From NCBI GenBank assembly GCA_949317995.1, contig OX439035.1, positions 79,529,459-79,593,458 of the forward strand: 64,000 nt of DNA, given 5' to 3'. How positions within the stretch are numbered: the first letter of the stretch is position 1; the number at the start of each line of letters is the position of its first letter. The stretch is from Acholoe squamosa (Eukaryota > Annelida > Polychaeta > Phyllodocida > Polynoidae). Made by a program: the position numbers and the translations under genes. Below are positions 1-7,826 of the stretch, in pieces. A model generated the notes under the pieces. The model saw only the letters and a list, made by a program, of their open reading frames with translations, ran no database searches and was not told the origin of the DNA.

Positions 1-57
1 TAATTAAGTATGTGGTGATTGATTGGTCATTCCCTAAATTGAGATTACATAAACCTT

Positions 58-61
<4 letters not shown>

Positions 62-100
<39 letters not shown>

Positions 101-104
101 TACA
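62..104. repeat. (TA)n microsatellite
   Basis: An almost pure TA dinucleotide run directly upstream of the pyrimidine-rich splice acceptor (AG at 126-127) of the first visible exon of the membrane-protein gene. Confidence 0.9.
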
Positions 105-133
105 TATATTTCTTTTTTCTTTTGCAGGCCGTC

Positions 134-1516
134 ATGTTTGGTTTTGCAGTCGTCATGGGGCTGCTGCTCGGGAATGCAGGAGCTACGGACCAGTGTCCTG
201 ATGCACCACGGTGTTTATGCTTTCGCAACACCGTGGTGTGTAGAAGGTCAACAGTTCTTCCAGGAAAGTTGGCAAAGGGGTCCTGGCCCCTCAACCATCA
301 TCCACCTGTTTCAGCGGACCTCAGAGAGTCAGCGGTCGGGCTGTCAAAGGTGCTGACATTCTTACTCACTTACCCCACAATTAGACGCGTTGACCTAAGA
401 GACCAAGAGATACCCATCCCATGCCAGCTCATTCAGTTGATCACTAAGACAAGGGAGGACCTTACGGTTATATCAGACTGTGTATCACCAAACGAAGCCT
501 CCCCCATCTTTCTAGAAACTTCAACAGGTAAGTAGATTTGATATTGTCTCGTTATGGTACATGATAGTAAATTTTAATTCAGTGTCAATCGGACTGGTGA
601 AATGTTATCTGTATAATAGGAACAAGTAATGTGAGCCTCTCTGTTGGTGACTCATCAGTTGAATTACCATACATCGATCTTTTATGTATATCTATACATG
701 TCCTCAGAGACGACGACTACGACCGTGGATTCCGTGTCGAAGGGGACGGAGGAAGACGCCACCTACGAGATGCCGGAAGACGTCACCGACGGCTTGTACG
801 AACAGGGTAGCGAGGCGCTCGTAGTGAGCGGATGGACCTTGGTGGGGTTGCTCCTGGCCGTCGTAGTCTCCCTTTCGACCTGCTGGAGGACCAGATGGTA
901 TGCAAGGATTTGCATGCGACGGAGTGAGTAGGCTTGTGAATGTAACATAACCGCATAGAAAAATAATACGGATGACCGAAAAGGAGTACGGCAAGTGATA
1001 ACCCTTTAAGAAACAGCTGCTTTATGTGATGACCTGAGCATGCATGTAATCTGTATGGCTATAGATATATGCTGCATGAATCGCTTTGCATTGCCTGTTT
1101 AGAATGGCCTGTGGTTTCTTAATTTACAAAACAAAAAAATAAAAAAAAAAAATATATTATCACATGTAGTTATTGATACCTTGTGGATGTATACCAACGG
1201 TTCACATTCATAATTATTATTTATTTACACAGGGGCCCGTGCCGACTCCAGTCAGAGCAGCTTGTGCAGCAGCGAAGTGGGGAAAAGGGAAGGAGACGTG
1301 GCAGCAGCACCAGCAGCACCAACAGACCCCCGACCGTCAGGGAGCTGCAGGACGCCAGCTCCTGGGGGTCAGACTTTGAAGACGACCGTACAGAGGAAGA
1401 TCCCCTCAGCTCCCCTGGTTCGGGCCCCCGAGGAGAAGAAGGGGAGGCGATCTACCAGTGCGTCTCCGACCTCTGATGAAGCTCATGTAAGTTTGCATGA
1501 AGTAACAAGTAAATGA
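134..1516 (+). CDS. Spliced type I membrane protein with LRRNT-like cysteine motif, Polinton-borne
   Basis: I do not recognise this gene by name. Exon 1 (134-527) follows a good acceptor at 126-127, so an upstream leader exon is likely. It begins with a hydrophobic signal peptide, then a cysteine cluster (CPDAPRCLCFRNTVVC) like the N-terminal cap of leucine-rich repeats, and a short LRR-like stretch with more cysteines. Donor GTAAGT at 528; exon 2 starts at 708 after TCCTCAG and encodes a Ser/Thr/acid-rich stalk and one membrane helix (WTLVGLLLAVVVSLSTCW), then basic residues. Two donors are possible, GTATGC at 898 and GTGAGT at 924. Exon 3 starts at 1233. The first donor leads to an acidic tail ending at 1476 (about 275 aa in total), the second to a different basic frame ending at 1516 (about 297 aa). 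The acidic frame looks more protein-like. The gene runs opposite to the capsid genes. A surface receptor-like or virion membrane role is inference only. Confidence 0.6.
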
Positions 1517-1703
1517 AAACAAATTAACACATTCTTCGATATATATCGTTTTTATTAGTCTAAGCCATCTATGACAGTACATTGACATTGATACGTGCTA
1601 CTACATTGCATCTAACATGCTACAATCCATGAAAGCAACATTAACTAAATCTAACGCTGTCGACCAATGCGAATGTCCCTTCACCAGATTCGAGCACACA
1701 ATT

Positions 1704-3029
1704 TCAGTATTCCAGTGTCACTTCCCTGCTTTGAGATATCGAAAACGCTGACGGTGTAAGGATGTACATGAGACAGACCACCGGCTCGGTCAGGGCGGTA
1801 CTGAACTTGAAATTCAAAGTGGATTGTCCCTTTCGAATCGTGGTGAACTGATGTTTGCGGATGTCCATTCCACTCTGGCAGTCGAATGCGAAGATGGTGG
1901 TGCCCTTTTTGTATCGACTGTAGGTCACGGCGTTACCGCCACATTTAGCGGCGGCCTGAAATGCAGCAAATTCCTCCGCGTACCGGTCGTTGGCAAAATC
2001 AGGTTCGAACGGATGTCCCGGGATACTTATTCCCCCTACGGTAAACCCAATGGAGGAACAGTTCAGGTGGGCAAACTCAAAGGGGTTGGTGTCGTAGCTT
2101 CCAGAGTAATTCTTCGCGGGCACAAACGAGACCAACATCAGGGCTGGGATTTTATCTGCCAGGATCGAAGAAATCTGGTATTGATCTATGCCACTGGGGA
2201 GAATATGACTGCGCATAGAGACCCTGGGGTACGCGTAGAGTGAGCTTTTCTGTTGGAGTGTTTCCGCATGTCCGATGGCGACTTCGCTTCTAACTTCGAC
2301 CACACACAAATCCAAATGAAGGCTTTTCACGATCAGTTTGTACTTTTTCGTATTTGTGTCTGCCAGCAAGCGGAACGCATCTTTAGCTTGGTAGAAGGTA
2401 AAGTTCACAGACACACCGTCGAGCAGATAATGGTCGAGCTCTTCCCAGACGCCCAGCCCCAATTTCCCGACGAACGTGGCAGAGCTTCCGTCTTTGGTGA
2501 GAGCTCAGCGGTCAACGAGGGCAGCGTTGGCATTGGCAGTCGAGGTGGGATCTGTAGTTTTCACCGAGCCCTCTGTATCGGTATAGTATCCGCTCAGTGG
2601 TCCAATGGATTCCTTGTAGTTTTTATCTGTGAAAACCAAAGTGTCCAGCAAACACTTGTAGGGGTAGTTGCTCCCAATGTCCGGGTTGAGGTTTTTTCCG
2701 TTGTATTCAATGTCCACCTGCGAAAAGATGGAAGACAGTGGTCTGTTGGAGAGAACGACTTTATCAGCGTCGGTGACGGGCTTGGAGTCTTCGTCCTGGA
2801 TTTGGACCGTGAGGCACATCGACGAGGACGAACCGTCGATGTATCCACCGCCTGACGCGTCATATCTGAACACTATGGGACTGGAACCGGTGATGGCAGA
2901 CTTGGGGTAGATCCTGTGACAATGCTCTTGGTTAATGGAGGTCTCCTGTAGCGGGGGCCTGAAGAGATCCATCTTTGAATTGAACCCTTCTTCGACATGT
3001 TCAAGCTTGTAACGCTGCATGCTGTACAC
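1704..3029 (-). pseudogene. MCP: Polinton major capsid protein gene with one in-frame stop
   Basis: Reading leftward from the ATG at 3029, a 174-codon open frame ends at a TGA at 2505-2507. The same frame continues with no indel through a further stretch to the stop at 1704, about 441 codons in all. Length, position next to the penton-like and basic proteins, and the beta-rich, glycine/aromatic-rich sequence fit a double jelly-roll major capsid protein, the main shell protein of Polinton virions. The interruption is a single nonsense codon, not a frameshift: both halves share one frame and the intervening codons look coding. The second half also has its own ATG at 2462. The copy could be inactive, read through, or contain a sequencing error. 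The capsid assignment rests on context and general character, not on a motif I can point to. Confidence 0.7.
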
Positions 3030-3047
3030 TGATGTGGAACCTTAGGA

Positions 3048-3506
3048 TCACTTGGACTTCTTACCAGAACGGCGTCTCGAACTAGACTGACGTCCTCTGG
3101 CAGCGCTCAACCGTTTTATAGTCTGCTTTACACTGGGTGCTTTGCTTCTACCTGGGTTTTTCTTCTTCTTCTTCTTCTTAGCAGTGGCAGCCCTGCTTTT
3201 CCGAGGTACCTTCTCACTGACAGCTGAGACGTTGTAAGACACCTCTGTGGCAGTCTGCATTCCCTCTCCCATCTTCTCGCGTTCTTTCACCCGGTCCAGG
3301 TTGTCCTTGACGGGTGAGACCAGTTCTTGCTTGAACGGCTTGCCATTGTTACCACTCTTGTGACTAGGATCGGGGGTCTTGACGATAGTGAGCTGCTGTC
3401 CCGCCATGCCCGGTGTCATGGGCACGCGCTTCTTTTGCGAGTCCGTCGAATTTTCTATCCCCTTTTTCCATGCCTGCACTTGAATACCTAGCGGATAGAT
3501 TCCCAT
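3048..3506 (-). CDS. Lysine-rich basic protein of the Polinton structural block
   Basis: A 152-residue protein starting at the ATG at 3506, lying 19 bp from the major capsid gene. The N-terminal half is polar. The C-terminal third is strongly basic, with a run of lysines (KKKKKKK) and several RGR/RRR motifs ending in KKSK. A DNA-condensing or core protein, comparable in style to the basic core proteins of adenoviruses, would suit the composition and the place between two capsid genes, but this is inference; I see no domain I can name. Confidence 0.6.
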   Translation of the reverse strand: MGIYPLGIQVQAWKKGIENSTDSQKKRVPMTPGMAGQQLTIVKTPDPSHKSGNNGKPFKQELVSPVKDNLDRVKEREKMGEGMQTATEVSYNVSAVSEKVPRKSRAATAKKKKKKKNPGRSKAPSVKQTIKRLSAARGRQSSSRRRSGKKSK

Positions 3507-3542
3507 GGTTCACCAAACAGGCAAGCAACACGAGTCAGTCAG

Positions 3543-3980
3543 TCAGTCACGTTGCCTGATTCGAAGTGCAGCGAACGATTCCGCCTCGCTGACTGTGGGG
3601 ACGCTGCCGTCGGGGTGTCTTAAATAGAGTCGTAGGGAGGTGATCCTCTCGACGCTGGAGCTCATGTAGCAAGGATGTGCAAACTCTTTCACCGTACCCA
3701 CGCAGTCCTTGAGTCTAGTCATGCCGAGAACGCTCTGTTGCCTACCTCTGACTAGGGAGGTCTCCACCATGTCGCAGTGGACGTACACTGCTTTGGAAGA
3801 GAGCAGAGGGCCGAGTTTACCCGCGTTTTTGTCGGTGTTGACGTAAAATTCTATCAGCCCGATTTCCCAAGCGTGATTCTGACTGAGGTAGATGGGCGTG
3901 GGTAGTTCCGTGACAAAGTCGTTCCACGCGTTGGTCGGGTGAAGGTGCTTAGAGTCCTCGGAGGAAAGGAACACGTACAT
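3543..3980 (-). CDS. Polinton minor capsid/penton-like protein
   Basis: A 145-residue protein starting MYVFLSSEDSKHLHP. The opening resembles the N terminus of Polinton minor capsid (penton) proteins: a short beta-strand start, then a segment naming N-x-F-x-T-x-L-P with proline, then a W-E-I-G-L-I-E motif (here AWEIGLIEFYV). In that family this begins a single jelly-roll that caps the five-fold vertices. At 145 residues it is shorter than most penton proteins, so it may be a reduced or C-terminally lost form. It sits between the integrase and the basic protein in the structural block. Recognition is by sequence style. Confidence 0.6.
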   Translation of the reverse strand: MYVFLSSEDSKHLHPTNAWNDFVTELPTPIYLSQNHAWEIGLIEFYVNTDKNAGKLGPLLSSKAVYVHCDMVETSLVRGRQQSVLGMTRLKDCVGTVKEFAHPCYMSSSVERITSLRLYLRHPDGSVPTVSEAESFAALRIRQRD

Positions 3981-3995
3981 CTTGGAAGGTCCCGG

Positions 3996-5294
3996 TCAGT
4001 TCTGGTCTAAGTCAGTTAAATCCGTCTCTCTTATCCAGGAATTGTAACGAGGCCCGTATCCTATCCAGCTCACGAGGACCTCGACCCTCCTGTTGTTCCT
4101 GGAACCCACGGTGCGCCTCTTCAAAATCTTGTCCACCTCGAAGATCTCGGGTTCGTCGCTTAGCCCGCTGACCTTCTGCAGTTCCTCTCGGTAGAAATAC
4201 CCAGCCACCTCTTCGTTCTCCCACGTCTTCACCCTGTAAGTCTCGAAGTTTTGGTTGAGTTTGCGATGAGTCACGGTGTATATCCTTCTGCTCCAGGATT
4301 CGTCGTGGCTGCGATGGAAGACGCCGGTGAGGTAGGACATTCTGACCCTGTCGCCCAGTTCGAATTCGAACCCCTTCGTGTGGGGTCCGGTACGGGTAGC
4401 GTGGTCGTTCTCCAGGTACTGTCTCCTCCACAGCTCTGGGGTGTCCAAGAGGCACATTGCGTTCTGCGGTGTCGTCCCGATGCTCCTGTGTTCTGAGTTG
4501 TTGTAGGCCTCCGTGAGTTCTTGTAGATGAGATGCCCAATCGAAATTATTCCTAGCCTTGATGAGTCTAGCAATCCTCAATCTGAGACTTCTGATTGATC
4601 TCTCTGCAAAATTACTTTTCACCTCGTTATTAGTGACGTAGTGGTGGATGCCTTGCGTCTTGAAGTAGTCCTTCATGGTACGGTTGACGAACTCGGACCC
4701 GGGGTCCGTTCTAACCTTGAGTGGTTGGGCATTAAAGCGTAATATGTCCTCAAAAGCTTCTTTGACATCTGCCCCCCTGACAGCAACCAGGGGTCTGGTG
4801 AAGAGATACCTGGTAAACACGTCTATGGCGACGAGGATGTAGCCGTAATTTTTGTTGTATTCCCTGTAGAAAGTCAAATTCAAAACATCCATATCCCATA
4901 AGTAATTCTTATCTCTCGAGATAACTCTAGGTCTGGGAAAGTGCTTTCGGGCAGGTCTGAACAAACTGTAGGAAGACTGTCTTTGCAACCATGCTTTGAT
5001 CTTCTTCAACGATATAGTGTATCTCCCTTCTCTCCTCACTGTCTGATGCACCGCCGTGGCTCCTCCGTACGTGCCCGGGTTGTCCCTGTCGTAATAGATC
5101 GATCTGAGGTAGGCGTCCAGCTGCTCTTCCGATTCTGGTTTGGGAGGTCTGGCAAAACCGGTAGGAACCCCACCTCTTCCCAATCCACCACCACCACCAC
5201 CACCACGGTGACGCAGATCCTCCTGCTCCTCCTCGGGTGGACGGGGCTGCTGCTGCTGCTGCTGGACTACTTGGGCTTCCATCCCTTCAACCAA
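3996..5294 (-). CDS. INT: Polinton integrase (DDE, retroviral type) with C-terminal chromodomain
   Basis: A 432-residue protein that catalyses strand transfer of the element's ends into host DNA. After a Gln- and Gly-rich N terminus (residues 10-45) there is an HTH/zinc-like region, then an RNase H-fold core: first acidic site in WDMDVL (D134/D136), second in RTDPGSEF (D197), third in NFAERSIR (E231), a D,D-33-E spacing typical of retroviral-like integrases. Residues about 375-432 form a chromodomain (FEVDKILKRR, then VSWIGYGPRYNSWI), which in related elements directs integration to modified chromatin. The start overlaps the end of the upstream gene by 28 bp, in compact viral style. The frame is intact and all three catalytic acids are present. 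Confidence 0.92.
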   Translation of the reverse strand: MVEGMEAQVVQQQQQQPRPPEEEQEDLRHRGGGGGGGLGRGGVPTGFARPPKPESEEQLDAYLRSIYYDRDNPGTYGGATAVHQTVRREGRYTISLKKIKAWLQRQSSYSLFRPARKHFPRPRVISRDKNYLWDMDVLNLTFYREYNKNYGYILVAIDVFTRYLFTRPLVAVRGADVKEAFEDILRFNAQPLKVRTDPGSEFVNRTMKDYFKTQGIHHYVTNNEVKSNFAERSIRSLRLRIARLIKARNNFDWASHLQELTEAYNNSEHRSIGTTPQNAMCLLDTPELWRRQYLENDHATRTGPHTKGFEFELGDRVRMSYLTGVFHRSHDESWSRRIYTVTHRKLNQNFETYRVKTWENEEVAGYFYREELQKVSGLSDEPEIFEVDKILKRRTVGSRNNRRVEVLVSWIGYGPRYNSWIRETDLTDLDQN

Positions 5295-6244
5295 GACTCC
5301 ACCCTTTTGTTTGATCTCGACACTCTTTTACCGTCCGCACCCTTTACCTTTCCGCCCGCGCGCGCGTCCGCCGGCGTATTTTTATTTTTTTGCGGTTTGT
5401 TTTCCTGGGGCTTTGCCCCAGGTGAACTGTTGTTGCTGTTGTTGATGTTGTTGTTGGTGTTGTCTTGTTTCTCGTCTGAATCCTGATCTAACGATTTCAC
5501 TTTTTGTTTCTTTACAGCGACACCAGGTGGTGGAAGAAACGGACGCTCCAGGCTCGCCAACGAAAGGGAAGATCTACCCCCTGATAGCTGACGGAGGACC
5601 TCGGGGGGCAACCGCTGCAGAAAAACCCTTGCCCTCTTCAAAGCGTGAGCCACCTCCCCGTCCAGATCGTCAGCCCGTGTTCCGCCCTTCACCTTCGAAG
5701 GAGAACCCGTTCCCTCTGCCTGCTCCCCTTTCAGACCGCCCTCCGTACGTGCCCTCTTCCTCGACCTCTCCTGCTGGCCCTCCTCCTCCTCCTCCTCCTC
5801 CTTCTCAGGCCCTCCTCCACCAGCCTTCTCCTGCTCCCCAGACCGACTCTGCCTCCCCTTCTCCTGTCGATCAGTCTCCCCAGCCTGCTCCTCCTCCTTC
5901 CGGACCTGATCCTTCTCTTGCTGCTTGCTCTCAGGACGATCCCCCTCCTCCTTACTCCGAGAAGGAACCGGACCCTTCCACCCCAAACGTGATGCCTTTG
6001 CCTCCTGAGATGACGGCCGTGAGGTGTCTGTCGTCCTCCCTGTCGACGCCTCGTGTGAAGAAGACGGCCCGCCTTCCCCGGATGTTAGCAGGGATTCTGG
6101 GTGACGAGGCAGCTCGTCTCTCTTCTCAGAAGAGACAGGCGAGTCACCGCCGACGTCACCGGTCCCTGGAGGACTAGAAGTGGTGAGTTTAGACTTTGAT
6201 ATCCTGGTGTATTCTTCGAATGGTATGGTGATGTACTTTCTCAT
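5267..6244 (-). CDS. Low-complexity acidic/basic Polinton protein
   Basis: A 325-residue protein starting MRKYITIPFEEYTRIS. The first 16 residues (I-P-F-E-E-Y-x-R) look like a conserved start, after which it becomes a long region of Ser/Pro/Glu/Lys/Gly repeats with poly-Glu (EEEEEEE) and Asn runs. A short more ordered part (about residues 195-230) reads like a helix pair, followed by a basic C terminus ending WLKGWKPK. No enzymatic motif. It lies between the small basic protein and the integrase. Most of its length is probably disordered. The opposite strand also has a long proline-rich open frame here, which I take as a shadow of the same low-complexity DNA. Confidence 0.6.
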   Translation of the reverse strand: MRKYITIPFEEYTRISKSKLTTSSPPGTGDVGGDSPVSSEKRDELPRHPESLLTSGEGGPSSSHEASTGRTTDTSRPSSQEAKASRLGWKGPVPSRSKEEGDRPESKQQEKDQVRKEEEQAGETDRQEKGRQSRSGEQEKAGGGGPEKEEEEEEEGQQERSRKRARTEGGLKGEQAEGTGSPSKVKGGTRADDLDGEVAHALKRARVFLQRLPPEVLRQLSGGRSSLSLASLERPFLPPPGVAVKKQKVKSLDQDSDEKQDNTNNNINNSNNSSPGAKPQENKPQKNKNTPADARAGGKVKGADGKRVSRSNKRVESWLKGWKPK

Positions 6245-6246
6245 GA

Positions 6247-6573
6247 TTAAGTTTTTAACATGACCCTCTTCAATTGGTTCTTGACACTTTGTAATAGAAG
6301 GAACACCTGACTGGCAAAACGTTGGATGGTCTTCAGTCTTTGCCCCACGCTGACACCGAAATCTGAAATGACGTGCAGAATCTTCTTGAACTTGTTGATG
6401 AGTGCTTTTGCCTTCTTTCCTACAGGTAGACGCAGGAGATTGAGCATGATCTCGGTCACGCAGTCGATTTGATGTCGGTTTGCAGTCACTAATATGGCTT
6501 CTCCTTGCAGGGGATCAGCACTGAGCAACACTCTGAGGAAAGAGTCACACTTCCTGAGTCTAGCCGTAGACAT
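6247..6573 (-). CDS. Small conserved basic Polinton protein
   Basis: A 108-residue, mostly helical, lysine-rich protein that ends 2 bp before the next gene starts. The first half follows a pattern I associate with small proteins in many animal Polintons: a short basic start, L-L-x-A-D-P, A-x-x-x-Q-I-x-x-V-x-E-I-x-L-N-L-L, then a K-K-x-K-x-L-I-N-K segment. Relatives in that group have been compared with adenovirus core protein X, but I cannot confirm this here. The C-terminal third (VFLLLQSVKNQLKRVML) is amphipathic or hydrophobic. Confidence 0.55.
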   Translation of the reverse strand: MSTARLRKCDSFLRVLLSADPLQGEAILVTANRHQIDCVTEIMLNLLRLPVGKKAKALINKFKKILHVISDFGVSVGQRLKTIQRFASQVFLLLQSVKNQLKRVMLKT

Positions 6574-6660
6574 GCTGTGGGGGTCCTACCTTGACAGAGG
6601 TCATTCTCCAACTGATACCCCTTCCCTAATGTGTGTCCTATTTATGCAGAACTTTATGCC

Positions 6661-7353
6661 TCACAGGTAGCTCACCAAGTCCTCTCCCGGAAAGATGTTG
6701 GTGTGTATTTGCGCCTTCAGTCTTGGTGGGTCTCTGGGATCTGACACTCTAGCAGGATGAAGGGAAATGACCTGGTAACCGTATTTCTTGGACATGACGC
6801 AATCCTTGTAACTCTTTTTCAGCACTTCTCCTAAGCCCGTCTGTTTCGCCAGTATGGCGATCTGACCCACGTCTCGGGGATTACAGAGAACTATAAAATA
6901 ATGATTGTTCATGGAAATAGACTTGGAACAAGCCCCTTGAGCGTAAAGGTTCTGAGTGATGAAAATGATTGTTATTTTCAGATGGTGCGAGTGGACCGTG
7001 AACAGTTTCTGCACATGTGGATCCTTCACGACCACTTCCATCAGATCGTCCAGTACCAGTAACGTGTGTTCCGTCCCGTCAGTAAAGACATTCAGGTCCT
7101 CCTCTGTGGGCACACCCCGATGAAAAACGATCCCTGGAACTGTTTCTCTCATTTTCTCATAGATGGGTTGATTGGCAGACATGCAGTACATGACTTTGTT
7201 CATGGGAACGTTGTAGAGGGCGTTCCTGTGTACGAGTATGCGATGCACTAATGACGTTTTCCCACTTCCGCTCACCCCCGAGACACAGGCAGCAGAGGGA
7301 GCGTGCATGCCTGGGAAGGTCGTTCCTTCCACGTTTTCAATGTACTGTTCCAT
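6661..7353 (-). CDS. ATP: A32-like genome packaging ATPase (FtsK/HerA type)
   Basis: A 230-residue protein predicted to pump the element's DNA into capsids using ATP. A Walker A loop lies near the N terminus (GVSGSGKTSLV, about residues 26-36) and a Walker B strand at TLLVLDDLMEVV (about residues 97-108), followed by a sensor-like segment IIFITQNLY ending in Q-N, typical of the A32/FtsK group. It is close to the usual length for Polinton ATPases, starts at a clear ATG, and the frame is intact. It is followed (lower coordinates) by the structural genes and preceded by the polymerase across about 470 bp of AT-rich spacer. Confidence 0.9.
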   Translation of the reverse strand: MEQYIENVEGTTFPGMHAPSAACVSGVSGSGKTSLVHRILVHRNALYNVPMNKVMYCMSANQPIYEKMRETVPGIVFHRGVPTEEDLNVFTDGTEHTLLVLDDLMEVVVKDPHVQKLFTVHSHHLKITIIFITQNLYAQGACSKSISMNNHYFIVLCNPRDVGQIAILAKQTGLGEVLKKSYKDCVMSKKYGYQVISLHPARVSDPRDPPRLKAQIHTNIFPGEDLVSYL

Positions 7354-7753
7354 GGTATTCTACCCTAAGACTGTTGTAATAGAACAATGATGTGCTCTGT
7401 CCAAATGCCAGACCACTATTAAACCCATGTATTCTCAGTCTACTGTTTTATACATGTTGCCTCACCCCCAAACGTTACATGTAATCTAATGTTTGTTACT
7501 GAATGTTTATCTCTATGTATGATGTAGCTATGTATATTATATATATATATATATAAGAGTGTATGTATAAATGTAACAGAAAACTGGTTTAACACATCTC
7601 AGTTTTATTCACCTTTGATCACGTTTTAAAAAAAAAACAACAAAAAAACACACACACAACACAAAACATAAAAAACAACAGTGGTGTCACATGCAATACA
7701 TTATCATCGACATGATATACAATATACACACAATATACAATCCATATATACAA

Positions 7754-7818
<65 letters not shown>

Positions 7819-7826
7819 TATCAACC
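7354..7826. other. AT-rich spacer with (TA)n/(TC)n microsatellite
   Basis: Between the ATPase start and the polymerase stop there is no supportable gene. The spacer has a short TA run near 7538-7554, A-rich and CA-rich tracts at 7627-7680, and a TCTC run followed by a long TA run at about 7757-7815 that abuts the polymerase stop. Confidence 0.8.

Noticed and set aside
2463-2507. A frameshift or two separate capsid genes
   Set aside because: The codons between the two open parts continue in the same frame and look coding, so one nonsense codon explains the break better.
1824-2855. Plus-strand frames of 139 and 200 codons opposite the capsid gene
   Set aside because: Complement of the capsid coding sequence without any independent feature.
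5527-6177. Plus-strand proline/serine-rich open frame (216 codons)
   Set aside because: It lies wholly opposite the low-complexity minus-strand Polinton gene. Its composition is what the complement of Ser/Glu/Lys repeats gives, and there is no independent start context or domain.
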